A DNA stretch of 64,000 bases from an uncultured Bacilli bacterium (lineage in GTDB: Bacteria; Bacillota_I; Bacilli_A; RF39; UBA660). Shown one piece after another: positions 51,097-59,018 of the stretch (position 1 is the stretch's first letter; each line of letters opens with the position of its first letter). The notes beneath the pieces are model-generated. The model was not told where the DNA came from and searched no databases. It saw nothing but the letters and a program-made list of their open reading frames with translations. The stretch is taken from positions 1 through 64,000 of the forward strand of contig CAKOJN010000002.1 in assembly GCA_934090685.1 (NCBI GenBank). The letters run 5' to 3'. The position numbers and the translations under genes are program-made.

Positions 51097-51642
51097 ATGA
51101 AAAAAATATTATTAACAATTATGTCAATCTTTTTATTGTCGGCATGTTCTTTATCCAATAATCCATCATCGAAAGTAGAAGCATATTTAAATCAATATAA
51201 TAATTTATCAGATAATGTAAAACTTGATTTAGAATCTAAAGTCGCATCTGAAAATTTATCAGATGAAAATAAAAAAGTATACAAAGATTTACTAACTAAA
51301 CAATACAAGAATATGAAATATGAAATCAAAGACGAAACGATTAATGCAGATGAAGCAACTGTGAAAGCAAAAATAACTGTAATAGATTATTTTAAAGCAC
51401 AAAAAGAATCAGATGATTATTTAAAAGAAAATCCAAGTGAATTTTATGATGAAAACCAAATATTCAGCGATGAATTATTTAATACATACAAATTAAAAAA
51501 GATGGATGAAGTGAAAGACACTGTCGATTATGATATTACATTTAATTTGAATAAAGTTGATGGACAATGGAAATTGGAAAGTCCAGATAGAATAATACTA
51601 GAAAAAATCCATGGCCTATATGATTATACAAGCGATAATTAA
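51097..51642 (+). CDS. Hypothetical lipoprotein
   Basis: This 181-residue lipoprotein has signal and lipobox ILLTIMSIFLLSAC with Cys near residue 17. The mature part is a single alpha/beta domain (KVEAYLNQYNNLSDNVKLDL, then ATVKAKITVIDYFKAQ and VDGQWKLESPDRI), the layout of NTF2-like or DUF4878-type lipoproteins in which a helix is followed by a curved sheet. The start is ATG 51097 after GGTGAT, not the upstream in-frame TTG. A terminator follows. Function unknown. Confidence 0.65.
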   Translation: MKKILLTIMSIFLLSACSLSNNPSSKVEAYLNQYNNLSDNVKLDLESKVASENLSDENKKVYKDLLTKQYKNMKYEIKDETINADEATVKAKITVIDYFKAQKESDDYLKENPSEFYDENQIFSDELFNTYKLKKMDEVKDTVDYDITFNLNKVDGQWKLESPDRIILEKIHGLYDYTSDN

Positions 51643-51670
51643 TATAATTAAGCTTGTTTTTTATTTTGGG
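51628..51670 (+). terminator. Terminator after the lipoprotein gene
   Basis: CAAGC/GCTTG with an inner TAATTA/TAATTA pairing, followed by TTTTTTATTTT. Confidence 0.65.
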
Positions 51671-51708
51671 AGAAAATTCAACATTTAATAAGAAATTAAA
51701 AAAATGTA

Positions 51709-51737
51709 TTGGCAAACATACATTCACGCCATAATAT
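51709..51737 (+). promoter_or_regulatory. Promoter of a small ORF
   Basis: TTGGCA, a 17-bp spacer and TAATAT lie 38 bp upstream of a small open frame with a strong ribosome site. Confidence 0.45.
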
Positions 51738-51775
51738 ATTAATACCGTAGGGAAAAAATATTAAAGGAGGTAAAA

Positions 51776-51847
51776 ATGCATTTTAGTGTGTGTGAATTTA
51801 AAGCAATTATTTTTGGTGACAAATCTAATATTTTAAGTTATTCTTAA
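51776..51847 (+). CDS. Candidate 23-residue small protein
   Basis: A short frame of 23 codons (M-H-F-S-V-C-E-F-K-A-I-I-F-G-D-K-S-N-I-L-S-Y-S) starts at ATG 51776. AAAGGAGGT lies six bases before it, the longest match to the ribosome tail in this part of the window, and a plausible promoter lies upstream. It has no signal peptide. It could be a real small protein, a leader peptide, or a remnant of a lost gene. The rest of 51671-51908 shows only an AATGTAT/ATACATT inverted repeat near 51704-51726 and the promoter region of the next gene. Confidence 0.4.
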   Translation: MHFSVCEFKAIIFGDKSNILSYS

Positions 51848-51908
51848 TTGACTAAATTTGTTATTGTTAATATAATATATTCAAGAATATTAATATGGGT
51901 GTGATATA

Positions 51909-52385
51909 ATGAAAGAACAAAAATTAGTAGATATTTTAAGACGAAATAAAGAAACAATTTCAACGATGGAATCTTGTACAGCAGGGTATCTTGCGACAAC
52001 AATCACTAATATAGATAACTCTAGTGAAGTTTTAAAATTTTCTGCGATAACTTATTCCAACGAATATAAAATTAAAATGGGTGTTGATAAGGCTGCTATT
52101 GATAAATTTTCTGTTTATAGTTTTGAAATATCAAGACAGATGAGCAAGTGCATAAGTGACTTTACTAATAGTACATACGGTGTTGGAGTAACTGGAAAGA
52201 TAAATAGAATAGATCCTAACAATTTAAGCGGAAATAATAATGAGATATTTGTAACAATTTATAATTCAAAAACAAATAAGTACGAAGATATTTTAATTAC
52301 TTGCCCTAATAAGAAAAGAGAAGAATGCAAAAAATATATTACAAATAAAATATTAGAAAAATTATTATTTATAGTAGGTGAATAA
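51909..52385 (+). CDS. pncC: CinA C-terminal-type protein (nicotinamide-nucleotide amidase family)
   Basis: This 158-residue protein matches the stand-alone CinA C-terminal domain (PncC/YgaD type), which deamidates NMN to NaMN. Seen are the family motif TMESCTAGYLATTITN near residues 18-33, FSAITYSNEYKIKMGV near 43-58, and GVGVTGKINRIDPNN near 93-107 (usual form GvtGiAGP). The GIAGP part is altered to GKINRI, so activity should not be assumed. The site GGGTGTGAT precedes the ATG. It overlaps the ribosome site of the following methyltransferase gene, so these are co-transcribed. Confidence 0.75.
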   Translation: MKEQKLVDILRRNKETISTMESCTAGYLATTITNIDNSSEVLKFSAITYSNEYKIKMGVDKAAIDKFSVYSFEISRQMSKCISDFTNSTYGVGVTGKINRIDPNNLSGNNNEIFVTIYNSKTNKYEDILITCPNKKREECKKYITNKILEKLLFIVGE

Positions 52386-52386
52386 A

Positions 52387-54387
52387 ATGAATTATTATGA
52401 AGAACTTTTAAAAAAGAATGAAAATATTTATCCAATTAAACAAATTATAAACACAAAACAAAGAAACTATAATTTAGAAAGATTAACTTCATTAAAATCT
52501 TTGAAAGACAATTTAGTTTATAATTCTGTATTAAAAAATTTAGAAATACTAAATGAAAAAAGTACTAAATTTAAAAATCTTATCTCAGAGGTTTTAATAT
52601 GGAGTGAAGTATCAAAGACAGGTACAAAAGAAGAAAGAACAAAATGGAAATCAAAAGGGTATAATATGTTCGTTCACAATATTGCATCTGCTCAAATATA
52701 TAAAGATAATGCAACTAACTTCAATGAAAGAGTTTATATTTTAATTAAAACTCATGGTCTTGTAGGGCAATACATAAGAGGTGAGGTTCCACTAGATTTT
52801 AATAAAGAATTGTACACTTTAATTGAAAATAAATTGTTAAAAAAAGAAGAACTAAAAGAAATTTTATCCATTTTAAATGAATGTATAATTAAAGAAGTTT
52901 CAGAAAAACTATATAATGATATTAAATTAAAAATAGAAAAGACAATTGATAGAATAATAAATAACGAATTTAATGAAGAAACAATTATTGTTGATAGGTT
53001 CAAAATGCTAAATGGTAATCTTAATAAAGAAAGTGTCGAAAAAATAGAAGAGTTGACGAAAGACTTAAGAATTTATGATGCCATCGACAAAATATTTTCA
53101 AAAACTGGTTTGTGGTATTACAACGCTGCTTTAAATGAATTTGATATTGAAGAACAAATAAAAATATTATTGATTATTTCTAACCATTTAAATAATGTAA
53201 AAGATGTAACTTTTTGTCCTCTAATGAAAAATATGTATTTGGATTATAATAGTATCAAAAGAATAAATTTATATAAACTACGTATTATTCAGAAATATTT
53301 GTCAACTATAAAATTTGATGATATATTAAATTCAAATATAAAAGAAAATCAAAGTATAACATATTCAATCAAGAAAAATAATGGCGTATTAGAATTTAAT
53401 TTTGAATTTTCAAAAGTTGCTAAAAAATTAATAGAATATTGTGAAATTGCGTATACAACTAATCAAGATTATAATAGTTCAGTGATTTTATTATATGACT
53501 TATTTGGTTTTAGAAAAGATAAATATGATAGATTTTATAATGAAATTGATTATTTGAAAACGATGAGCAGTACTATAAATGAAAAATCAAAAATACTTGA
53601 ATTTATAACAGGCGAAAAAATATTAGATGTAGGACCAGGTTCTGGAGTCTTAATGGATTTAATTGCACAAACTTATCCCGATAAAGAAGTATATGGAATA
53701 GACATTTCAAGCAATGTGATAAATGAACTAAAGAAAAAAGAACTTAAAGAAAATAAAAAATATAATTTGATAAAAGGCAATGCGCTAAATTTAGACAAAT
53801 ACTACCAAAAAAACAGTATGGATACCATAATATTCTCATCTATTATACATGAACTTTTCTCATACATCGAATATGATAAAAGGAAATTTAATCATGATGT
53901 AATTATAAAAATTTTAAAATCTGCTTATGAAATTTTATCTAAAAACGGTAGAATAATCATAAGAGACGGGATAATGACTGATAAAAATGTAAAAAGAATA
54001 ATAGAGTTCAAAAACAAAAATGATTTAGAAATATTAAAAAAATATCAAAGAGATTTTAAAGGAAGAAAAATTAATTATACAATAATTAATGATTCTCAAG
54101 TAATTATGCCAATTAACGACGCTATGGAATTTTTATATACTTACACATGGGGAGAAAATTCTTACGCACTAGAAGTGCAAGAACAATTCGGATATTTTAC
54201 TCCAAAAGAATATGAAAAAGTGGTGACAGAAAACTTACCAAATTCGAAAATTGTATACTGTAGAGCGTTCTTACAAGATGGTTATACGAAACATTTAGAG
54301 CATAAAATTAATTTTTATGATGAAAATTATAATTCGGTTGATTTACCAAATAGTACATATATTTTAGTAATCAAAAAAGAATCATAA
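52387..54387 (+). CDS. Large protein with C-terminal class I SAM methyltransferase domain
   Basis: This 666-residue protein has a SAM-binding Rossmann domain in about residues 410-560: motif I ILDVGPGSGVLMDLI, acidic motif VYGIDISSN, then NALNLDKYYQK and DTIIFSSIIHEL. The N-terminal 400 residues are helical, without a domain I recognise, and the last 100 residues form a cap with aromatic residues (LYTYTWGENSYA). The start is ATG 52387 after GGTGA; an in-frame GTG at 52378 overlaps that site. It follows the CinA-type gene by one base. The methyl acceptor is unknown. The big N-terminal part probably chooses it. Confidence 0.72.
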   Translation: MNYYEELLKKNENIYPIKQIINTKQRNYNLERLTSLKSLKDNLVYNSVLKNLEILNEKSTKFKNLISEVLIWSEVSKTGTKEERTKWKSKGYNMFVHNIASAQIYKDNATNFNERVYILIKTHGLVGQYIRGEVPLDFNKELYTLIENKLLKKEELKEILSILNECIIKEVSEKLYNDIKLKIEKTIDRIINNEFNEETIIVDRFKMLNGNLNKESVEKIEELTKDLRIYDAIDKIFSKTGLWYYNAALNEFDIEEQIKILLIISNHLNNVKDVTFCPLMKNMYLDYNSIKRINLYKLRIIQKYLSTIKFDDILNSNIKENQSITYSIKKNNGVLEFNFEFSKVAKKLIEYCEIAYTTNQDYNSSVILLYDLFGFRKDKYDRFYNEIDYLKTMSSTINEKSKILEFITGEKILDVGPGSGVLMDLIAQTYPDKEVYGIDISSNVINELKKKELKENKKYNLIKGNALNLDKYYQKNSMDTIIFSSIIHELFSYIEYDKRKFNHDVIIKILKSAYEILSKNGRIIIRDGIMTDKNVKRIIEFKNKNDLEILKKYQRDFKGRKINYTIINDSQVIMPINDAMEFLYTYTWGENSYALEVQEQFGYFTPKEYEKVVTENLPNSKIVYCRAFLQDGYTKHLEHKINFYDENYNSVDLPNSTYILVIKKES

Positions 54388-54407
54388 ATATAATAAAAAG
54401 AGTAACA

Positions 54408-54419
54408 TATAATTAAATA
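54408..54419 (+). promoter_or_regulatory. -10 box abutting the start of the PBP gene (leaderless candidate)
   Basis: TATAAT (54408-54413) is five bases before ATG 54419, with no ribosome-binding site. It is the same arrangement as at mntP and yunB. Confidence 0.5.
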
Positions 54420-55426
54420 TGAAAAAAATATTTTTAATAGTGTTACTTTTTGTATCCCTAAATGTTAATGCATCAGTTGTAGTAATGGACGCAGATAGTG
54501 GAAGAATACTTTATTCTAAAGATCCAAACAATAGAATGTTAATCGCATCAACAACAAAAGTTATGACAGCGATTGTTGCTTTAGAAAATGCCGAACTAAC
54601 TGATGAATATACAGTTAGTGATGAAATTGATAAAGTAAATGGTTCAATGATTTATTCAAAAAAAGGTGAAAAATTTACTTTGAATGATTTATTACATGGA
54701 TTACTTCTTAGAAGCGGAAACGATGCTGCAATGACAATCGCATCAAATGTAATGAAATATGATGATTTTATAAGAGAAATGAATCAAAAAGCATTTATAT
54801 TAGGCATGTATGATACAACATTCGAAAATCCGCATGGATTAAATGATGATACTAAAAATTATTCAACCGCAAATGATCTTGCAATCTTAATGAAATATGC
54901 AATTAAAAACAAAGAATTTATTAAAATATCTCAGACGCGAAAATATAAAGTTAAAGATTATATTTGGCACAACAAAAATGAATTACTTTCCAAATATAAG
55001 TACGCAATATCCGGAAAAATAGGATTCACTAAAAGTAGCGGACCTGTTTTTGTTTCATCAGCAAAAAAACATGGCAAAACACTGGTTATAGCAAGCATAA
55101 ATGAAAGTGATAAATTTGAATTACACAAAAGATTATATGAAGAAAATTTCAAAAAATATAAAAGATATAGAATTTTAGATTCCAACAAAATATCTTTTAA
55201 AATAAAAAACCAAAATAATAACCATCTTTATATAAAAAATAATTATTATATGTTACTTCAAAAAAATGAACTAAAAAATGTAAATATAGTTTTAAGTCAA
55301 AATCAAAATAATAACTATTTGAAAATTTATTACAATAATCAATTAATCCATATAGAAAAAATATATACATTAGAGTATAAAAAAAGAACCAATAAAATAA
55401 AAGATATATTGTTCTTTTGGAAATAA
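54419..55426 (+). CDS. D-alanyl-D-alanine carboxypeptidase (S11, DacF-like)
   Basis: This 335-residue secreted penicillin-binding protein trims the last D-Ala from wall peptides. It has a signal peptide (KKIFLIVLLFVSLNVNA), the SxxK nucleophile ASTTK at residues 43-47, the SxN motif RSGNDAAM near residue 98, and the third motif as SGKIGFTKSSG near 197, where the usual KTG is KIG. Thr to Ile at this place is not normal for S11 and could change substrate or antibiotic binding. A basic C-terminal region (KIKNQNNNHLY, then KKRTNKIKDILF) replaces the usual amphipathic anchor. No ribosome site is seen; a TATAAT lies five bases before the ATG, so a leaderless mRNA is likely. Confidence 0.85.
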   Translation: MKKIFLIVLLFVSLNVNASVVVMDADSGRILYSKDPNNRMLIASTTKVMTAIVALENAELTDEYTVSDEIDKVNGSMIYSKKGEKFTLNDLLHGLLLRSGNDAAMTIASNVMKYDDFIREMNQKAFILGMYDTTFENPHGLNDDTKNYSTANDLAILMKYAIKNKEFIKISQTRKYKVKDYIWHNKNELLSKYKYAISGKIGFTKSSGPVFVSSAKKHGKTLVIASINESDKFELHKRLYEENFKKYKRYRILDSNKISFKIKNQNNNHLYIKNNYYMLLQKNELKNVNIVLSQNQNNNYLKIYYNNQLIHIEKIYTLEYKKRTNKIKDILFFWK

Positions 55427-55454
55427 TTATGTATAATCTATTTAGGTGAATTTT

Positions 55455-56180
55455 ATGGAGAGATTACAAAAATATTTAAGTGAATGTGGAGTTGCTTCTA
55501 GAAGAAAATGCGAAGAAATAATTTTAAACAAAAAGGTAAAAGTTAACGGGAAAATCATTGATGAACTAGGGCATAAGGTTAGTGATAGTGATTACATTAC
55601 AGTTAATGATATAGAAGTAAAAAAGAAAGAAAAAGAGTATTATATATTATATAAACCAGAAAAAGTAATCTGTTCAGTAAAAGACGAAAAAAACAGAACG
55701 ACAGTAATAGATTATATAAACACAAATGAAAAAATATTTCCTATAGGCAGATTAGATTATGATACGAGTGGATTGTTACTGCTTACAAATGATGGTGAAC
55801 TTGCAAATATGTTAACACATCCAAGTCACAAAGTTGAAAAAAAATATTTAGCCAAAATTGATGGAATTATAAATTTAAAAGATATTTATATGTTAGAAAA
55901 TGGTATAGTATTGAATGGCATAAAAACTAAAAAAGCAAAAGCAAAAATTCAGAAAATAGATAAAAAAAATAAAAAATCATTTGTAGAATTGACTATAACC
56001 GAAGGAAGAAATCACCAAGTTAAAAATATGTTTGGTGCTTTAGGTTATAAAGTTTTAAAATTAAAAAGAACAAATTATGACTTTTTAACTTTAAAAAACT
56101 TATCAATCGGTCAATCAAGAAAATTAACTATTAAAGAAATAAAAAAATTGTATAATAATGCAAAAGAAAAAAGCTTTTAA
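55455..56180 (+). CDS. rluB: Pseudouridine synthase, RsuA/RluB family
   Basis: This 241-residue rRNA pseudouridine synthase has an N-terminal S4 RNA-binding domain (RLQKYLSECGVASRRKCEE) and a catalytic domain with the active Asp in IGRLDYDTSGLLLLTNDG near residue 100. Further motifs are EKKYLAKIDG and TEGRNHQVKNMFGALG. The family modifies uridines in 23S (RluB) or 16S (RsuA) rRNA, and in Firmicutes the single copy is usually called RluB. The start is ATG 55455, five bases after AGGTGA; a GTG at 55446 is part of that site. A terminator shared with the ferredoxin gene follows. Confidence 0.88.
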   Translation: MERLQKYLSECGVASRRKCEEIILNKKVKVNGKIIDELGHKVSDSDYITVNDIEVKKKEKEYYILYKPEKVICSVKDEKNRTTVIDYINTNEKIFPIGRLDYDTSGLLLLTNDGELANMLTHPSHKVEKKYLAKIDGIINLKDIYMLENGIVLNGIKTKKAKAKIQKIDKKNKKSFVELTITEGRNHQVKNMFGALGYKVLKLKRTNYDFLTLKNLSIGQSRKLTIKEIKKLYNNAKEKSF

Positions 56181-56198
56181 CATTAAGCTTCTTTTTCA
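56164..56198. terminator. Bidirectional terminator
   Basis: AAAAAAGCTT and AAGCTTCTTTTT pair around TTAACATT. It closes rluB and the convergent ferredoxin gene. Confidence 0.65.
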
Positions 56199-56389
56199 TC
56201 TTCAATGACAATAGCACTTACTGGGCAACTTTCAACTATGTTAAGCAAGTCTTTTTTATCATTTTCATCAACTATTTCTTTTTTTGCTTTACTAAGTCCT
56301 TCATCATTAAATTCAAAATATTCTTCATTTTGACTTACACATAATCCACATCCGATACAAATATCACTATTTACTTTTAATTTTTCCAT
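56183..56389 (-). CDS. Ferredoxin, single [4Fe-4S]
   Basis: This 68-residue ferredoxin carries one [4Fe-4S] cluster. Three cysteines are in CIGCGLC (residues 11-17) and the fourth in ESCPVSAI (about residue 55). The length and the acidic surface match the monocluster ferredoxins of Bacilli and Thermotoga. It carries low-potential electrons and could accept them from the pyruvate:ferredoxin oxidoreductase encoded at 24162-27563, which is an inference from function and not from gene order. AAGGAGAT precedes the ATG on the minus strand. Confidence 0.9.
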   Translation of the reverse strand: MEKLKVNSDICIGCGLCVSQNEEYFEFNDEGLSKAKKEIVDENDKKDLLNIVESCPVSAIVIEDEKEA

Positions 56390-56510
56390 AATTATCTCCT
56401 TCTATAAAATTATATCTAAAAAAAATATAAAAATCCACTTTTTTAATTACAATTAAATAGTATTCTTGAATTTACAGTGGTAATATGCTATTATTATAGT
56501 GGTGAATAAT

Positions 56511-57482
56511 ATGAATTCTAGAATGGAAAAATATGGAGATGAACCCATAGAAAACATGAGTCGTTCAGCAAGAAATAGAAAAATCTATAGTTCAATTGAT
56601 TTTGATGATATATCTAGCATTAGAACTAACAATAACGTTAGTGTTATTTCAGATGCCGAAAAAGAAATCGATATTGAAAAGATAAAAAAGTACATAAATT
56701 CAATAAGCGAAGAAAAAATCGAAAAACGAAAAAGAATTTCACTAGAATTACCACAAGAAGAACATGAAGAAATCACAAATGAAGAAGAACGAGACTATGA
56801 TATAAATTCTGTTCTTGAAAGAGCAAGAGATAAAAGAACAACAGATTATGAAGTGGATAGACATCGTAAATTAAATAGTACACAATATGATATTTTAAAA
56901 AATATTAAAATTAAAGACGATGCAGAACACGAAATTGATACTACTGATAAAACAGACGACTTAAATACACAAGAAAAAACAATTGTTGATTTAATTCAAA
57001 CAATTTCAATAAACAGCAAAAACAGTAAAGATGACTTGTTACAAGATTTAATAAGTAACAATGAAAATACTGTTGTTATGGCACCAATAAATGCAGATAC
57101 AAACAAAGAAGCATTAAAAGAAGAACTAGAAAACATGACTCAAGATTTAGAGAGAATAAAACAACCATTAAATGATTTAACACAAGATTTAATATTAGAA
57201 AAAGAAAAATTAAAAGATTTGTCAATGCTAACGGATAAAATAGATGAAGAAGAAAACGAAGAAGAAAATGATTCAAATACTACAACCAGTCAAATAGAAA
57301 AATCATTTTTTACCAATTCAACGTCATTTAGCAAAAAAGATTTTGAAGGTTTTGAAGATTTGGAAAAAGATATGAAAAAAAGTAGTGCATTCACAAAAAT
57401 TGCTATATTCTTAATTATATTGATGTTACTTGGCACAATTTTCATTATTCTAAATTATGTATTAGATTTAAAAATATTATAA
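56511..57482 (+). CDS. Tail-anchored acidic hypothetical protein
   Basis: This 323-residue protein has a long charged N-terminal part rich in Glu, Lys, Asp and Asn that is likely disordered or coiled-coil (DLINKID-like heptads near 200-245), and one membrane helix at the very end (AIFLIILMLLGTIFIILNYV). That makes it a C-tail-anchored protein with the bulk in the cytoplasm. The opening RSARNRKIYSS is basic. The start is ATG 56511, four bases after GGTGAATA; a GTG at 56499 lies too early. It precedes yunB, separated by a terminator. Family not recognised; a division or membrane-organisation role is possible but unproven. Confidence 0.55.
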   Translation: MNSRMEKYGDEPIENMSRSARNRKIYSSIDFDDISSIRTNNNVSVISDAEKEIDIEKIKKYINSISEEKIEKRKRISLELPQEEHEEITNEEERDYDINSVLERARDKRTTDYEVDRHRKLNSTQYDILKNIKIKDDAEHEIDTTDKTDDLNTQEKTIVDLIQTISINSKNSKDDLLQDLISNNENTVVMAPINADTNKEALKEELENMTQDLERIKQPLNDLTQDLILEKEKLKDLSMLTDKIDEEENEEENDSNTTTSQIEKSFFTNSTSFSKKDFEGFEDLEKDMKKSSAFTKIAIFLIILMLLGTIFIILNYVLDLKIL

Positions 57483-57484
57483 TT

Positions 57485-57526
57485 GACTGTAAACATATGT
57501 ATTTATAATAATTACAGTCTTTTTTT
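57485..57526 (+). terminator. Strong terminator
   Basis: GACTGTAA pairs with TTACAGTC and seven T follow. The T-run merges directly with the TATAAT of the next gene. Confidence 0.8.
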
Positions 57527-57527
57527 A

Positions 57528-57539
57528 TATAATTTAATA
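57528..57539 (+). promoter_or_regulatory. -10 box abutting the yunB start (leaderless candidate)
   Basis: TATAAT (57528-57533) is five bases before ATG 57539, with no ribosome-binding site between. Confidence 0.5.
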
Positions 57540-58240
57540 TGAGAAGAATGAAACTAAGAAAAACAATTACAATTTCAAAAATAGATAAAATAATAATAAT
57601 TCTTATAATTGTTATTTTGTCTACTTTTATAAGAATAAAAATATTTTCAGTAAAAAGTAATCCAATATTATTAAATTTTGCAAAAAATCAAAGTACTAAA
57701 ATAGCTACAACAATAATAAATATTTCATTAAAAGAAATATTCGACAATAATTTAACAGAAATTATGAAAATACGAAGCGATAAAGAAGGAAACGTTCTAG
57801 GAATTGATTTTGACAATAAAAATGTTAACAAACTTAATTATCAAATAATCAATAATATTTTATTAAGCATAAAATCTTTTGAAAAAGGAGAACTTGATAA
57901 TTTAAATGTAAAATATTTGGATGAACATGATTTAATTTATAAAGTACCAATGGGAGTTATTTATAACATTCCAGTTTTAGTTGATATTTCCGCAAAAATC
58001 CCAATTAAAACATCATTACTAAGCAATGTTGAAAGTAGCATACTTACAAAAGTAAAAGAATATGGAATAAATAATTCTTTGATAGAAATATATGTTAAAG
58101 TGACACTGAATGTACAAGTAATCCTTCCTTTTTCATCAGAAGTAGTGCAAATTAGCAAAGAAATTCCTGTTGATTCAAAAGTGGTACAAGGAAAAATCCC
58201 TCAATACTATGGTGGACTTTTAGCTAATACCAAAAATTGA
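57539..58240 (+). CDS. yunB: YunB family protein (sporulation-linked)
   Basis: This 233-residue protein matches the YunB family, which in Bacillus subtilis is made in the mother cell and needed for efficient sporulation. It has one N-terminal membrane helix (IIIILIIVILSTFIRI) and an outside domain with the family's conserved end: VKEYGINNSLIEIYVKVTLN, VILPFSSEVVQISKEIPV and VVQGKIPQYYGG. It ends in TGA at 58238-58240, direct evidence that TGA is a stop. It has no ribosome site and probably a leaderless start. The yutD gene follows, and these two also lie close together in Bacillus, which supports the assignment. Whether this organism forms spores is unknown; related lineages keep a few such genes without sporulating. 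Confidence 0.85.
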   Translation: MRRMKLRKTITISKIDKIIIILIIVILSTFIRIKIFSVKSNPILLNFAKNQSTKIATTIINISLKEIFDNNLTEIMKIRSDKEGNVLGIDFDNKNVNKLNYQIINNILLSIKSFEKGELDNLNVKYLDEHDLIYKVPMGVIYNIPVLVDISAKIPIKTSLLSNVESSILTKVKEYGINNSLIEIYVKVTLNVQVILPFSSEVVQISKEIPVDSKVVQGKIPQYYGGLLANTKN

Positions 58241-58265
58241 TTATTTAAAAACAAAATGTTATAAT
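58237..58265 (+). promoter_or_regulatory. Promoter of yutD
   Basis: TTGATT, a 17-bp spacer and an extended -10 TGTTATAAT. The -35 begins in the yunB stop codon region. Confidence 0.6.
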
Positions 58266-58283
58266 GGCAATGTGGTGAATAAT

Positions 58284-58601
58284 ATGATTGAAGTAGAAAA
58301 TATAAAGTATAAAATTGTAAAAAACTATAGAGATGCGTTCAATAAAGAAGAATTTGTAAATAAATTTACAAGTTTCTTTGCACAATACGATTTCATAGTA
58401 GGAGATATTGCATATTCCAAATTAAGATTGAAAGGTTTTAATAATAAGGATAACAAAAATTTTAATAAGATAAACGATTCGAAAAATATCGAAAAATACA
58501 TAAAAGAAAACTGCGCTTATGATTGTAGATATTATATATTAGAAAAAATAAAAAATGATCAAGAAAAGAAACAAAAAAATAAAAAAGATTCAAATCAATA
58601 A
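58284..58601 (+). CDS. yutD: YutD-like protein (DUF1027)
   Basis: This 105-residue protein of the YutD family has the conserved core YDFIVGDIAYSKLRLKGF near residues 36-53 and a second motif with cysteines, ENCAYDCRYYILEK, near residue 80. The C-terminal tail is Lys/Asn-rich and probably disordered. Family members are small cytoplasmic proteins of unknown function in Firmicutes. The start is ATG 58284, five bases after GGTGAAT. Position right after yunB matches the neighbourhood in Bacillus. It has its own promoter and terminator. Confidence 0.82.
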   Translation: MIEVENIKYKIVKNYRDAFNKEEFVNKFTSFFAQYDFIVGDIAYSKLRLKGFNNKDNKNFNKINDSKNIEKYIKENCAYDCRYYILEKIKNDQEKKQKNKKDSNQ

Positions 58602-58618
58602 CGATTTAGTCTTTTTTG
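58581..58618 (+). terminator. Terminator after yutD
   Basis: AAAAAAGA/TCTTTTTT and an inner AAATC/GATTT stem, ending in the T-run and overlapping the stop codon. Confidence 0.55.
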
Positions 58619-58754
58619 TTGAGTAAATATAATTGTAAAATGTAATAGTCGTCTCTTTACAGTTTGCATTATTTAAAAAGCAAAAATTAATTAGTTGTAT
58701 TGATATTATTAATTATATATGTTAGAATTAAAGAAGAATAGAGAGGATTTAAAT

Positions 58755-59009
58755 ATGAATAGGATATCAATTAAAAATATGGATGGTACAATGGAAGAGG
58801 TAGATTTAGTTAATGCCTTTAAGATTAATGATCTTAATAAAAGATTTGTAATTTTATCTAAAGGCGAATCTGCTGGAGAGGGCATGAGCAAAATTTATAT
58901 TTCTGAATTCGTCGAAAATGAACCAGGTGTATATAGTTTAGTCGGTATAAAAGATGATCAAATATGGCAGAAAGTTAAAGAAGCTATGAAACAAATAGTT
59001 GAAAGTTAG
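58755..59009 (+). CDS. Small protein, DUF1292-like
   Basis: This 84-residue acidic protein begins MNRISIKNMDGTMEEVDLVN and then has NDLNKRFVILSKGE and IYISEFVENEPGVYSLVGI, with a helical end. The arrangement, a short beta-hairpin with 'DG...E..v...f....k.fvvl', resembles the DUF1292 (YrzB-like) family of Firmicutes, whose function is unknown. The start is ATG 58755 behind AGAGGA; a longer in-frame ATG at 58719 has no ribosome site. Its stop TAG overlaps the AGGTGA site of the next gene, so the two are translated together. Confidence 0.6.
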   Translation: MNRISIKNMDGTMEEVDLVNAFKINDLNKRFVILSKGESAGEGMSKIYISEFVENEPGVYSLVGIKDDQIWQKVKEAMKQIVES

Positions 59010-59018
59010 GTGAAGAAA

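Noticed and set aside
18422..56462. A 17-bp identical string (AATTACAATTAAATAGT) upstream of mntP (18422) and of the 56511 gene (56446)
   Set aside because: With such A+T-rich sequence a few 17-bp matches are expected by chance in 64 kb; no symmetry and different position relative to the starts.
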